The notes: a model not told the origin generated them from the letters alone. Numbered from the stretch's first letter, positions 17,259 to 26,038 are shown. The stretch: 64,000 nucleotides of DNA from Cryobacterium sp. CG_9.6 (GCF_029893365.1 NZ_JARXUZ010000001.1:806001-870000); one strand, 5' to 3'. Translations and numbers: made by a program.

Positions 17259-18758
17259 GTGTCGACGCTTAGTGATCTCGTACTTGCCCATGGCCGCAGC
17301 ACGGCCGAAGACGTGGACTGGCTCCACATGCTGGTCGCCGACGGCCAGCTGCTCGCTGACCTTGCCTTCGCCGACATTGTGGTGTGGGTGCCCACCGAGA
17401 GCGGAAGCTTCGTGGCCGTCGCCCACGCCCGCCCGTCGAGTGCAGCCACCCTGTTCTACCGCGACTTCGTGGGCCAGAACATCAAGGTGGACTGGCGAAA
17501 CCAGGTGACCGAGGCCTTCGAGACCGGCAAAATCGTTGATACGACCGCGCCGGACTGGTACGAAGAGACACCCACCCGCGTGCGGGCGATTCCGGTGCTG
17601 CGTCGGCTGAGCGTCACGGGTACGCAGGTTGCACCGGTGCCGGTGGCCGTGCTCACCCGCCACACGAACCTGAGCGAGGCGCGCACCCCCAGCCGCCAGG
17701 AACTCACCTTCAACGACTGCGCCAACGACCTGTTCAACATGATCGCCTCCGGCGACTTCCCCGACCTCGGTGCACCGACCGGCCCCCGACGAGGGGCACC
17801 GCGTGCCTCGGACGGACTGATCCGCGTGGACGTGGATGGCCTCACCACGTTCGCGAGCCCGAACGCGCTCTCCGCCTTCAACCGCATGGGTTTTGCCGAT
17901 GAGCTCGAGGGAGAATCCCTCGCCGAGGTCACCACCAGCCTGCTCGCCGGGATGGGAACGGCCGTCGTGGATGAGTCGCTGCCGCTCGTGGTCACCGGAC
18001 GGGCGCCGTGGCGCACGGACATTGAGGCCCGCGGCGTCACCGTCTCGCTGCGCGCGATCCCCATCCGCAATCGCGGTCAGCGCGTGGGGGCCATCGTGCT
18101 CTGCCGCGACGTGACCGAGTTACGCCATCAGGAACGCGAACTCATCACCAAAGATGCGACCATTCGCGAAATTCACCACCGGGTGAAGAACAACCTGCAG
18201 ACCGTCGCGTCCCTGCTGCGCATTCAAGCACGCCGCACGCAGTCCGATCGGGCGCGCGAGGCACTCACTCAGGCCATGCGCCGTGTCGCCGCGATCGCGG
18301 TCGTGCACGACACCCTGTCGGAGGGGCTCAGTCAGATCGTGGACTTCGACGCTGTGTTCGACCGGGTGTTGCTGCTCACCGTGGAGGTCGCATCCGCTCA
18401 CAACACGACCGTGCACCCCAAGTCCTCGGGCAGCTTTGGCACCCTGCCGAGTGCCTATGCCACCCCGCTCGCTCTGGTGCTCACCGAACTGGTGACCAAC
18501 GCGGTGGAGCACGGCCTCGCCGGGCGTGAGGGTGAAGTGTCCATTGAGGCGCAGCGCACCGACGAGACACTCACCGTGATGGTGCGCGACACCGGGTCCG
18601 GACTGCCCGAGGGCAAGGTGGGCTCGGGGCTCGGCACCCAGATCGTGCGCACACTCATTCAGGGCGAGCTCGGCGGCACCATCGACTGGCACACCATGAT
18701 GGGCAGTGGAACCGAGGTCACCATCGAGATCCCGCTGCGCTTCATGCGTGAGGGGTAG
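17259..18758 (+). CDS. pdtaS: PdtaS-type sensor histidine kinase
   Basis: This 499-residue cytosolic kinase has an N-terminal GAF domain (about 1-140), a PAS-like region (about 185-285), a HisKA_2 phosphoacceptor (IREIHHRVKNNLQTVASLLR, the H in HHRVKNN) and an HWE/HisKA_2-type ATPase (LVLTELVTNAVEHGL, VRDTGSGLP, GSGLGTQIV). This order matches PdtaS, which phosphorylates the ANTAR antiterminator PdtaR; that gene is not in this window. The start is the GTG at 17259, 7 nt after TAGGCT, consistent with leaderless or near-leaderless transcription. whiB1 is convergent downstream, as in mycobacteria. Confidence 0.9.
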   Translation: MSTLSDLVLAHGRSTAEDVDWLHMLVADGQLLADLAFADIVVWVPTESGSFVAVAHARPSSAATLFYRDFVGQNIKVDWRNQVTEAFETGKIVDTTAPDWYEETPTRVRAIPVLRRLSVTGTQVAPVPVAVLTRHTNLSEARTPSRQELTFNDCANDLFNMIASGDFPDLGAPTGPRRGAPRASDGLIRVDVDGLTTFASPNALSAFNRMGFADELEGESLAEVTTSLLAGMGTAVVDESLPLVVTGRAPWRTDIEARGVTVSLRAIPIRNRGQRVGAIVLCRDVTELRHQERELITKDATIREIHHRVKNNLQTVASLLRIQARRTQSDRAREALTQAMRRVAAIAVVHDTLSEGLSQIVDFDAVFDRVLLLTVEVASAHNTTVHPKSSGSFGTLPSAYATPLALVLTELVTNAVEHGLAGREGEVSIEAQRTDETLTVMVRDTGSGLPEGKVGSGLGTQIVRTLIQGELGGTIDWHTMMGSGTEVTIEIPLRFMREG

Positions 18759-18818
18759 CGGATGCCGGTGCCCGGTTTTCTCCCCACCGCCACGGCGGTC
18801 GTGGGTTCCGGGCGCACC

Positions 18819-18863
18819 AAAACGAGCCTGAACCTCACCGGTAAACCGATGGGTGCAGGCTCG
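18819..18863 (-). terminator. rho-independent terminator of whiB1
   Basis: On the minus strand CGAGCCTG and CAGGCTCG (8 bp, with further weaker pairing inside) enclose a 24-nt region, and TTTT follows directly. It lies 16 nt after the whiB1 stop. Confidence 0.75.
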
Positions 18864-18878
18864 AGGATTCAGTGGCGC

Positions 18879-19127
18879 TTAGGAGGCGCGACGGGCGCGA
18901 GCGGCGCGGCGCTTGAGGGCGCGGCGCTCGTCTTCGCTCAGACCGCCCCAGACGCCGGAGTCTTGTCCGGTTTCGAGGGCATACTGCAGGCAAACTTCAG
19001 TGACGTTGCATCGAGCACACACCGACTTTGCCTTTTCGATCTGATCCACGGCGGGACCAGTGTTACCAACCGGAAAGAAAAGTTCCGGGTCGGCGGTGAG
19101 GCAGGCAGCTTTGTCGCGCCAGTCCAT
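18879..19127 (-). CDS. whiB1: WhiB-family iron-sulfur transcription factor, WhiB1 type
   Basis: This 82-residue protein has the four cluster ligands Cys9, Cys37, Cys40 and Cys46 (C-x27-C-x2-C-x5-C), the WhiB turn GVWGG (58-62) and a basic tail (ALKRRAARARRA). The length and sequence match WhiB1, an essential NO-sensitive [4Fe-4S] protein that binds the primary sigma factor. AAGGAG precedes the ATG. The leader is long (about 120 nt from the best promoter) and carries an inverted repeat. Confidence 0.93.
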   Translation of the reverse strand: MDWRDKAACLTADPELFFPVGNTGPAVDQIEKAKSVCARCNVTEVCLQYALETGQDSGVWGGLSEDERRALKRRAARARRAS

Positions 19128-19224
19128 AGAGATGCTCCTTTATTGCGGGGTGCACGGCCGATTGGCCAGAGTTGCGGGTAAGGCCGGTTGCAGGAAAAAG
19201 CTCAGTTCTAAACACGCTAGAAAA

Positions 19225-19242
19225 GCTCACGTCCCTGTGAGC
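19225..19242 (-). promoter_or_regulatory. inverted repeat in the whiB1 leader/promoter region
   Basis: GCTCAC-N6-GTGAGC (19225-19230 and 19237-19242) is a perfect 6-bp dyad, 98 nt upstream of the whiB1 start and beside TTGACG (minus strand, 19247-19242). It could be an operator or an RNA hairpin. Half-site order is opposite to the CRP site TGTGA-N6-TCACA. Confidence 0.4.
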
Positions 19243-19255
19243 GTCAACCGGACCT

Positions 19256-19284
19256 CAAATATCGTCCCATAATAGGGGTGTCAA
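19256..19284 (-). promoter_or_regulatory. candidate housekeeping promoter of whiB1
   Basis: Minus-strand TTGACA (19284-19279), a 17-nt spacer and TATTTG (19261-19256). The -35 is perfect and the -10 is weak. Confidence 0.4.
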
Positions 19285-19311
19285 ATCAATAGTTTCGAAT
19301 GGAATATACCT

Positions 19312-19761
19312 GTGAATCAGCGAGAAGAGCCAGATCAGGACCCCTGGGAGCGCCTGCGAATGCGCCTGCGTTACCTTGCCGGTGCGCCCGGATTGGCCCT
19401 TTTTACGGTGCTCTTGGCCCTGGAGGCCGTGGCCTTGTGGCTGCTTGCTGCGTGGCTCATCGTGGAGCTGCTCACCCAGACGCCCGCCTCGCTCGGCGGA
19501 GGGCTGGCCATTTTCGGTCTCGCAGCCATTGCCGCCGTGTGGGTGAGCGCCATCACTGTGGGCACCGTTCGGCGACAGCCGTGGATCCGCGGCGGCGCTG
19601 TCACCTGGCAGCTCGTGCAGATCATGGTGGCGATCGGGTGTTTTCAGGGTTTCTACGCGCGTCCCGACGTGGGCTGGGCCATTTTGCTGCCCTCACTCGT
19701 GGTTCTCGTGCTCGCCTTCACGCCCAAGGTTGTGGCGGCAACAAGTCACGCCGCCGACTAG
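19312..19761 (+). CDS. small four-helix membrane protein of unknown function
   Basis: This 149-residue protein has a charged N-terminus ([20 protein letters not shown]) and four predicted TM helices. I see no motif. It is divergent from whiB1; the stop lies 1 nt from the convergent bcp stop. The start GTG at 19312 has no SD. Confidence 0.7.
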   Translation: MNQREEPDQDPWERLRMRLRYLAGAPGLALFTVLLALEAVALWLLAAWLIVELLTQTPASLGGGLAIFGLAAIAAVWVSAITVGTVRRQPWIRGGAVTWQLVQIMVAIGCFQGFYARPDVGWAILLPSLVVLVLAFTPKVVAATSHAAD

Positions 19762-19762
19762 G

Positions 19763-20239
19763 TCAGTCGATTCCGAGCTTCTTGCGCAGGCTGGCGACAT
19801 GCCCCGTGGCCTTCACGTTGTAGAGCGCAAGCTGCACCACACCGGTCTCATCAATCACAATCGTTGAGCGCAGTACCCCGGTGACAACCTTGCCGTAGAG
19901 GTTCTTTTCGCCCCACGCCGCGTAGGCGCGGTGCACGTCGAGTGCGGCGTCGCTGAGCAGGGGAAAGTTCACTCCGTCACGCTCCTGAAACTGCTTGAGC
20001 TTGGCCGGGGCATCCTTCGAAATGCCGAGAACCTGATATCCGGCCGAGGCGAGCGAGGCGAGGTTGTCACGAAAGTCGCACGCCTCCGTGGTGCAGCCGG
20101 GCGTCATCGCGGCCGGGTAGAAATACACCACCACCTTGCGCCCCGCGAAGTCGTCCAACGAAACGGATGCCCCATCCTGGTCGGTCAGCATGAACAGGGG
20201 TGCGGTGTCGCCGGCAACGAGCCGTGTGGAGTCGGTCAT
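19763..20239 (-). CDS. bcp: thioredoxin-dependent thiol peroxidase (Bcp/PrxQ)
   Basis: This 158-residue peroxiredoxin has peroxidatic Cys49 in MTPGCTTEACDFRD and resolving Cys54 five residues later, the Bcp/PrxQ atypical 2-Cys arrangement. The thioredoxin fold elements VVVYFYP, YQVLGISKDAPAKLKQFQ and STIVIDETGVV are present. It reduces hydroperoxides in the cytosol using thioredoxin. TAGCGT lies exactly 6 nt upstream of the ATG, indicating a leaderless mRNA. Confidence 0.93.
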   Translation of the reverse strand: MTDSTRLVAGDTAPLFMLTDQDGASVSLDDFAGRKVVVYFYPAAMTPGCTTEACDFRDNLASLASAGYQVLGISKDAPAKLKQFQERDGVNFPLLSDAALDVHRAYAAWGEKNLYGKVVTGVLRSTIVIDETGVVQLALYNVKATGHVASLRKKLGID

Positions 20240-20245
20240 GACTCC

Positions 20246-20251
20246 ACGCTA
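20246..20251 (-). promoter_or_regulatory. -10 box TAGCGT of leaderless bcp
   Basis: Minus-strand TAGCGT, then 6 nt (GGAGTC), then the ATG at 20239. Confidence 0.5.
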
Positions 20252-20280
20252 GCGGGGTTTGCGATCAACGCCGCTGCACC

Positions 20281-22362
20281 TCACCCCAGCAGCTCCGGCC
20301 GCTTCCATTCGGCACCGTGCACGTGCTGGTCGAGAAACGCGAACACCGTCTCGTACCAGACAACCGCATGCTGAGGCTTGAGCACCCAGTGATTCTCGTC
20401 GGGGAAGAACAGAAACTTGTGCACGGTCGAGCCGTCGGGCTCGGCATGATGCTCGGCGAGTTCCGACCACAGGCGCAGGCTTTCGCCGAGGGGAACCCTG
20501 TAGTCACGATCACCGTGAATCACGAGCATCGGCGTCACAATGTTCGCCACGCTGTGGTGCGGCGAGCTGTCACTCATGCCCTGCGTCGAGAAAATGCTCT
20601 GCCAATAGTGCGAGTTGTCGGTCGTGCCGTTGAACTGGTCCAGCGCCCACAGGCTTGCGTGGCTGACGATGGCCCGAAACCGGTCCGTGTGCCCGGCCAC
20701 CCAGTTGGCCATGTAGCCCCCAAACGACCCGCCCATCGCGGCGGTCCGGGTCTCGTCGATGTCGACACGCGACTCGGCGGCATCCGTTATGGCCAGCAGG
20801 TCGGTGTACGGCTTGGCGCCCCACGCATTCCAGCCGCGGGCGATGAAGTCGAGCCCGTACCCGGTGGAGAGGGCCGGGTCGGGCAGGAGCACCGCGTAGC
20901 CGCGCGCCACGGCGAGGAGCGGGCTCCAGCGCCAGCTCCACGCATTCCAGCTGTTCAGCGGGCCACCGTGAATCCACAGCAGCAGCGGAGCAGGGGAGGC
21001 GGCCGAAGCGCCCTCAGGGAGCAGGAGCCAGGCTCGCACCGGCGTGCCGTCCTCGGCCAGCGTCTCAACCTCGGTGATCGTGCCCGGAGCGGCAGGCAGG
21101 GCGGCCGGGGTGGCCAGGGGCAGCACGGTTCCGGAACGAGAAATTCGAACCGGATGCGCCGGCGCGGTCCACGACGACCGCAGCGCCACGAGATCGCCGG
21201 TCGACGCATCGACGGCCACATTCGTGTAGCTGAAGTCATCGGTGGTGATCTGCTGAACGGATGCCCCATCCAGCGGAATGCTGAACACCGGGCCGCGCCC
21301 GAGGTGGTCGGCGGTCACGATCAGGGCCGTGTCGTCACGGTCAAAGATCATGCTCGAGGGCCAGCGGTCCCAGCCGGCGGCAATGCGACGTGCGTTGCTG
21401 CCGTCACGGTCGGCAACCCAGATCTCCTGGTCGGCTGGGCCGTCCGGCGTGCTGAATGCCACGCGCAGGTAGGCGATCCGGCGTCCATCCCGGCTGACGG
21501 TGGGTGCCTCGAAGTGCACCCGGGGTTCGTCGAACAGGGTGGTCTGCAGTCCGGTCTGCACGTCGATCGCCACGAGAATGTGCCGTCCGGAGCGCTGTTC
21601 CTGCACGCGCAGGGCCGCAATGAGGGTGCGGCCATCGGGGGTGAGCGCGCTGCCGGCCGTGTCGGCGGCGCGGCCGGCTCCGGGCGTGAGGTCCTGTGGG
21701 CGCGGCAGGTCTGTGGGGTAGCTGGCCGGGGCATCCGCTACCGGCGGGGTGAAGGTGGCAACCGCGTCGGAGAGGTCGTGCAGATCGAGCGAGAGCAGAT
21801 GTGGCTCGGCCGGACCCAGATCGTGGTCCCAGAAGCGCACCGGGTAGGTTTCGTGCAGGATGGCGGCGACCTTTTTGTCGGTGCGCCGGGTGCGGGACTG
21901 GGCGTCGGCCTCGAGGTCCACGGCGCTCACGAGCAGCGGTGCGGTGATGACGACGAGGTCGGATTCGGTGGCCGTCGCGGCGATGGCGGCGACACCTCCC
22001 ACGAGCCTGGTGACCGCGCGTGCCTCGCCGCCCTCAGCGGGAAGCAGCCAGAGCTGCGCCACATCGGAGTCTTTCTCGGCGGCCGAGTCGGGGCGGGCCG
22101 AGACGAACAGCACGTCGCCGGAGCCGGTGAACGCCACCCCGGATTCGCCGGTGGCGGAGCGGGTGAGCCGGGTCGGTGTGCCGGAGCCGTCGGCAGCGAC
22201 CGACCAGAGTGCCCGGTCGTAACTGGTGCCATCGCGGTTCAGTGTTGCCACGGTGAGCACCGCCCAGCGGCCGTCGGGTGATAGGGCGAGTCCCTCGACC
22301 CTCGGCAGCGCGATGAAGTCATCGAGAACGGTGAACGGTGTGGGCGAAGACGGCAATGTCAT
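20281..22362 (-). CDS. S9 family prolyl oligopeptidase (acylaminoacyl-peptidase-like)
   Basis: This 693-residue serine peptidase has an N-terminal beta-propeller (about 1-410) and a C-terminal alpha/beta hydrolase. The nucleophile is in GGSFGGYMANW, the acid in HGDRDYRVPLGES and the catalytic His in FFPDENHWV. It probably cleaves or deacylates short peptides in the cytoplasm, as no signal peptide is seen. TACGGT lies 6 nt before the ATG, so the gene seems to have its own leaderless promoter, separate from rsgA-aroA upstream. Confidence 0.9.
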   Translation of the reverse strand: MTLPSSPTPFTVLDDFIALPRVEGLALSPDGRWAVLTVATLNRDGTSYDRALWSVAADGSGTPTRLTRSATGESGVAFTGSGDVLFVSARPDSAAEKDSDVAQLWLLPAEGGEARAVTRLVGGVAAIAATATESDLVVITAPLLVSAVDLEADAQSRTRRTDKKVAAILHETYPVRFWDHDLGPAEPHLLSLDLHDLSDAVATFTPPVADAPASYPTDLPRPQDLTPGAGRAADTAGSALTPDGRTLIAALRVQEQRSGRHILVAIDVQTGLQTTLFDEPRVHFEAPTVSRDGRRIAYLRVAFSTPDGPADQEIWVADRDGSNARRIAAGWDRWPSSMIFDRDDTALIVTADHLGRGPVFSIPLDGASVQQITTDDFSYTNVAVDASTGDLVALRSSWTAPAHPVRISRSGTVLPLATPAALPAAPGTITEVETLAEDGTPVRAWLLLPEGASAASPAPLLLWIHGGPLNSWNAWSWRWSPLLAVARGYAVLLPDPALSTGYGLDFIARGWNAWGAKPYTDLLAITDAAESRVDIDETRTAAMGGSFGGYMANWVAGHTDRFRAIVSHASLWALDQFNGTTDNSHYWQSIFSTQGMSDSSPHHSVANIVTPMLVIHGDRDYRVPLGESLRLWSELAEHHAEPDGSTVHKFLFFPDENHWVLKPQHAVVWYETVFAFLDQHVHGAEWKRPELLG

Positions 22363-22368
22363 GCTTCA

Positions 22369-22374
22369 ACCGTA
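22369..22374 (-). promoter_or_regulatory. -10 box TACGGT of the leaderless S9 peptidase transcript
   Basis: Minus-strand TACGGT, 6 nt (TGAAGC), then the ATG at 22362. Confidence 0.5.
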
Positions 22375-22411
22375 GCGCTGCCCCTCGCCGCGCCCCACAT
22401 CGGTGGCCGCC

Positions 22412-22507
22412 ACGGTAACCGGCGTAGCGCCCACCCATCTGGGGCGCGCCGGCCACCGAATACCGGCGCGGCCACCGAATACCGGCGCGGCCACCGGGAA
22501 CCGGTTC
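22412..22507. repeat. dispersed intergenic repeat, copy 1, with 19-bp tandem units
   Basis: A core at 22412-22448 (begins ACGGTAACCGGCGTAGCG) is 32/37 identical to 36621-36657. It is followed by a 19-bp unit GGCCACCGAATACCGGCGC at 22451-22469 and 22470-22488, and a diverged third copy at 22489-22507. It fills the gap between the S9 peptidase and rsgA. Confidence 0.7.
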
Positions 22508-22524
22508 GGCGACGGGTGGCCGGG

Positions 22525-23586
22525 TCAGCGGGCGGGAGCGAACGTGGCGAGCAGGCGCTGCAGGGAGTCGAGGCGCACCCGGCCGGTGTCACCGAGTTCG
22601 CCGGCCTCGACGGCCTCGATGATGGCGCAGTCCGGGGAGCTCGGCAGGTGCGTGCAGCCGCGCGGGCAGCGTTCCGCAATGGTGGCCAGGTCGGTGAAGG
22701 CCTTCAGAATGTTGGCGGTATCAATGTGGCCGAGGCCGAAGGAGCGCACGCCGGGAGTGTCGATGACCCAGCCGCGGCCGGCATCCGTTTCGAGTCGCAG
22801 GGAGACCGTGGAGGAGGACGTGTGGCGCCCGCGCCCGGTGACGGTGTTGACGACGCCGATGGCGCGGTTGGTGCCCGGTACGAGCGCGTTCACGAGCGTG
22901 GACTTGCCCACCCCTGAGTGACCCACAAAAACCGTGTCATGCCCCACCAGAGCGGCTGAGATGGCGTCAATGGGCATCTCGCCCTCGCTGCTTTGGAACA
23001 CCGGCAGGTCGAGGCCGGCAAAATTCGCCAGAAACTCGCTCGGGTCGGCCAGGTCGGTTTTGGTGATGCAGAGAATGGGGGAGACCCCGGCGTCGTAGGC
23101 GGCCACCAGATAGCGATCCACCAAGCGGATGCGTGGCTCCGGGTTGGCCGCGGCGACCACGATGAGCATCTGGTCGGCATTGGCCACAATGACACGTTCC
23201 ACGGCGTCGGTGTCGTCGGCGCTGCGGCGCAGCAGCGTGTCCCGATCCACGATGCGCACGATGCGGGCGAGGGTGCCCTCCTCGCCGGTGGTGTTGCCCA
23301 CAATGTCCACCCGGTCGCCATTGACGACGGCTTTCTTGCGCAGCTCGCTCGCGCGCGCCGCGGTGACCCGCCGCTCGGTGGGCTGATTCTCGTCGAGCAT
23401 CACGGTGTAGCGGCCGCGGTCTACGGTGAGAATGCGCCCGGTCAGCGCGTTCTCGTGCTGCGGACGGGTCTTGGAGCGCGGCTTCGTGCCCTTACGTCCG
23501 GCGCGCACACGCACGTCAGACTCGTCATACTGCGGCTCGTCTTCGTCGGGCGTCGCCCACCAGGCATCCGCGTCAGGCTCGTGCAT
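22525..23586 (-). CDS. rsgA: ribosome small subunit-dependent GTPase RsgA
   Basis: This 353-residue circularly permuted GTPase assists late 30S maturation. It has an N-terminal acidic/basic extension (about 1-50), an OB fold (about 50-120), then G4 TKTD, G1 GHSGVGKS (about 220-227) and G3 DTPG, and a C-terminal zinc motif CPRGCTH ... C. The start ATG follows the aroA stop with no gap, so the two genes are co-transcribed, an arrangement common in actinobacteria near sigH. Confidence 0.95.
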   Translation of the reverse strand: MHEPDADAWWATPDEDEPQYDESDVRVRAGRKGTKPRSKTRPQHENALTGRILTVDRGRYTVMLDENQPTERRVTAARASELRKKAVVNGDRVDIVGNTTGEEGTLARIVRIVDRDTLLRRSADDTDAVERVIVANADQMLIVVAAANPEPRIRLVDRYLVAAYDAGVSPILCITKTDLADPSEFLANFAGLDLPVFQSSEGEMPIDAISAALVGHDTVFVGHSGVGKSTLVNALVPGTNRAIGVVNTVTGRGRHTSSSTVSLRLETDAGRGWVIDTPGVRSFGLGHIDTANILKAFTDLATIAERCPRGCTHLPSSPDCAIIEAVEAGELGDTGRVRLDSLQRLLATFAPAR

Positions 23587-24948
23587 CTAGAGCTGGGCCT
23601 CCGGCAGCATGGCGTGCCACAGCTCGGGGAACTGGGGCAGCGTCTTGGCCGTGGTCGCAATGTTTTCCACGAGAACTCCGGGCACACGGAGGCCAATGAG
23701 GGCGCCGGCCGTGGCCATGCGGTGGTCGTCGTAGCTGCGCCACTCGCCCCCAGTGAGTGGCTGCGGCTCGATGTGCAGGCCGTCGGGCAGCTCGGTGACG
23801 TTGCCACCGAGCCGGTTGATCTCGGTCGCCAGCGCCTCCAGCCGGTTGGACTCGTGGTGTCGGAGGTGGCCGATGCCGGTGATGGTGCTGGGCGAGTCGG
23901 CCAGAGCGGCCAGCGCCACGAGAGCGGGAGCGAGTTCGCCCGCGGCTCCGAGGTCGAGTTCAACCCCGTGGATGCCGCCGCCCGCGACCACCGTGAGGCG
24001 ATCGCCGTCGAGGGTCACCTGAGCGCCGAAGAGCGGGAGCAGATCCTGCAGGTGCGCGCCCACCTGGGTGGTGTGTGCCGGCCAGCCCGCAATCGTGACG
24101 CTTCCCCCGGTGACGAGGGCGGCAGCGAGGAACGGGGCCGCGTTGGACAGGTCGGGTTCGATATCGATCTCGGCGCCGCTAATGGTGCCGGGTTCCACAA
24201 TCCACTCGCCCACTGACGGGCTGGTGACCGTGACACCGCGATTGGCGAGGGTAGCAATGGTCATCTCGATGTGCGGCAGGCTGGGCAGGCGTTCGCCCGA
24301 GTGCCGCAGGTGCAGGCCCGTGTCGAAGCGTGCGGCGGCCAGCAGCAAACCGGAGACGAACTGGCTCGACGACCCGGCGTCGATCGTGACCTCACCGCCG
24401 GTGACGGCGCCGCGGCCGTGCACGGTGAAGGGGAGTGCTCGGCGGCCGTCGTCGTTGATGTCGGCACCCAGATCGCGAAGGGCCGTGATCATGGTGGACA
24501 TGGGGCGGCGGCGGGCGCCGGCATCGCCGTCAAACGTGGTGGGGCCCAGGGCCAGCGCGGCCAGGGGCGGCACGAAACGCATCACCGTGCCCGCGAGGCC
24601 GCAGTCCACGGTGGTTGAGCCGAGGAGCTCGGCGGCGGGCGTGATGCGCAGGTCGGCACCGAAGGCACCGGCTCCGGGCACGGCCTCAATCCGGGTTCCC
24701 ATTTGGCGCAGGGCGTCCACCATGAGGTCACTGTCGCGGGAGTGCAGAGGGCTCCGCAGCAGCGACGGTGCGTCTGCCAGGGCAGACAACACGAGCTCCC
24801 GATTGGTCAGCGACTTCGACCCGGGGAGGGACACCGTGCAGGCCAGCGGGGCGACGGCCGTGGGGGCCGGCCACCAGGCATCCGCTTCGACGGGCACGTT
24901 GTCGCCGTAAGGATCAAACTCCGGCTTGGAATATCTCGAGATCAACAT
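23587..24948 (-). CDS. aroA: 3-phosphoshikimate 1-carboxyvinyltransferase (EPSP synthase)
   Basis: This 453-residue enzyme of the shikimate pathway transfers enolpyruvate from PEP to shikimate 3-phosphate. The substrate motifs LPGSKSLTNRELVLSALA, the LAGTVMRF loop, the SSSQFVSGLLLAA segment and SYDDHRMATAGAL are all present. It has an N-terminal extension of about 30 residues before the catalytic core. It is divergent from sigH with a 43-nt gap, and its 5' coding end contains the sigH promoter. Confidence 0.95.
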   Translation of the reverse strand: MLISRYSKPEFDPYGDNVPVEADAWWPAPTAVAPLACTVSLPGSKSLTNRELVLSALADAPSLLRSPLHSRDSDLMVDALRQMGTRIEAVPGAGAFGADLRITPAAELLGSTTVDCGLAGTVMRFVPPLAALALGPTTFDGDAGARRRPMSTMITALRDLGADINDDGRRALPFTVHGRGAVTGGEVTIDAGSSSQFVSGLLLAAARFDTGLHLRHSGERLPSLPHIEMTIATLANRGVTVTSPSVGEWIVEPGTISGAEIDIEPDLSNAAPFLAAALVTGGSVTIAGWPAHTTQVGAHLQDLLPLFGAQVTLDGDRLTVVAGGGIHGVELDLGAAGELAPALVALAALADSPSTITGIGHLRHHESNRLEALATEINRLGGNVTELPDGLHIEPQPLTGGEWRSYDDHRMATAGALIGLRVPGVLVENIATTAKTLPQFPELWHAMLPEAQL

Positions 24949-24953
24949 CGGTT
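24928..24953 (+). promoter_or_regulatory. SigR/SigH-class promoter for sigH autoregulation
   Basis: GGAAT (24928-24932), an 18-nt spacer and GTT (24951-24953) match the oxidative-stress SigR/SigH consensus GGAAT-N18-GTT exactly. The start of transcription would fall near 24960, about 30 nt before the sigH ATG, inside the 5' region of divergent aroA. Confidence 0.75.
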
Positions 24954-24991
24954 ATCAGAATAGTCGGGATATGACGTGAAGGAATGATTCT

Positions 24992-25696
24992 ATGACGGTA
25001 TCGATGCTCCTGGAGCGACCCAGCACTTCACTGCGTGACGGCCTAGAATTGCCACTGATGACTTCAGACACGCCCGCGGGACCTGATCTGGCCGAAACGC
25101 CCGACGTGGCTCGCGAAAAGAACCGGAACCTGTTCGAAGAGCAGGCACTTCCCTTTATTGACCAGCTGTACGCGGCGGCCATGCGCATGACGCGCAACCC
25201 GTCCGACGCGCAGGATTTGGTGCAGGAAACGTTTGTGAAAGCGTTTGCGGCGTTTGCACAGTACGAGCAGGGCACCAATCTGAAGGCCTGGCTGTATCGC
25301 ATTCTGACGAACACCTTCATCAATATTTATCGCAAGAAGCAGCGCGAGCCCTATCAGGGCACGATCGACGAGCTGGAAGACTGGCAGATGGGCGGCGCCG
25401 AGTCGACCACGGCAATGTCGGGGCGCTCGGCCGAGGCTGAGGCCATCGACCACCTGCCCGACAGTGCGGTGAAGGACGCCCTGCAGTCCATCCCCGAGGA
25501 CTTCAGGCTGGCCGTGTATTTTGCCGACGTCGAAGGCTTCTCCTATCAGGAGATCGCCGAAATTATGAAAACACCTATTGGCACCGTGATGAGCCGTCTG
25601 CACCGTGGCCGGCGACTTCTTCGCGAACTGCTGGCCGAATACGCGAATGACCGCGGCCTCGGGTCAGCCCAGAAGAATTCAGGGAGCACAAAATAA
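24992..25696 (+). CDS. sigH: ECF sigma factor of the SigR/SigH thiol-stress type
   Basis: This 234-residue ECF sigma factor has region 2 (about 55-120: [51 protein letters not shown]) and region 4 (about 155-215: [34 protein letters not shown]). It drives disulfide/oxidative and heat stress genes. The ATG at 24992 has GAAGGA at SD distance. The next gene is the zinc anti-sigma factor, overlapping by 1 nt, and the upstream promoter has the sigma factor's own consensus, so positive feedback is expected. Confidence 0.93.
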   Translation: MTVSMLLERPSTSLRDGLELPLMTSDTPAGPDLAETPDVAREKNRNLFEEQALPFIDQLYAAAMRMTRNPSDAQDLVQETFVKAFAAFAQYEQGTNLKAWLYRILTNTFINIYRKKQREPYQGTIDELEDWQMGGAESTTAMSGRSAEAEAIDHLPDSAVKDALQSIPEDFRLAVYFADVEGFSYQEIAEIMKTPIGTVMSRLHRGRRLLRELLAEYANDRGLGSAQKNSGSTK

Positions 25697-25938
25697 TGTC
25701 TGATTGTGGATGCGACAAGGCCAAGGCCGAACTCGAAGAGTACCTGCACAACGAACTCCGTAAGGAGGAGGCGGCAGATATTCGGGAGCACCTCGAGACC
25801 TGCACCGATTGCAGCAGCGAGCACCTGGTGGGTCTCACGCTCACCGACGCCGTGCAGCGCGCCTGCAAGGAGAGCACACCGGAAGACCTGCGCGATCAGG
25901 TGCTGATGCGACTGCGTTCGATCCAGTCCACGCACTAG
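25696..25938 (+). CDS. rsrA: zinc-binding redox anti-sigma factor RsrA/RshA
   Basis: This 80-residue ZAS-family protein has His32-x3-Cys36-x2-Cys39 (EHLETCTDC) plus N-terminal Cys4 and Cys6. In RsrA, disulfide formation between the N-terminal and second motif cysteines releases zinc and the sigma factor. Start ATG and upstream TAA share one base, which supports 1:1 coupled synthesis with the sigma factor. A strong terminator follows. Confidence 0.93.
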   Translation: MSDCGCDKAKAELEEYLHNELRKEEAADIREHLETCTDCSSEHLVGLTLTDAVQRACKESTPEDLRDQVLMRLRSIQSTH

Positions 25939-25978
25939 CGGCGACGGCTGGGCGGCGCGGTCCGTTCCCGGCACACAA

Positions 25979-26020
25979 CAAGGCCCCCACCCGAAACCGT
26001 CGTTTCGGGTGGGGGCCTTG
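25979..26020. terminator. bidirectional terminator between rsrA and kgd
   Basis: An 18-bp perfect stem (25979-25996 with 26003-26020; core GGCCCCCACCCGAAA) has a 6-nt loop CCGTCG, located between convergent genes. Confidence 0.9.
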
Positions 26021-26038
26021 GTGTTGGCGTTCCCGGCG

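Noticed and set aside
19225..19242. CRP/cAMP site at whiB1
   Set aside because: The half-sites are CTCAC...GTGAG, the reverse order of TGTGA-N6-TCACA.
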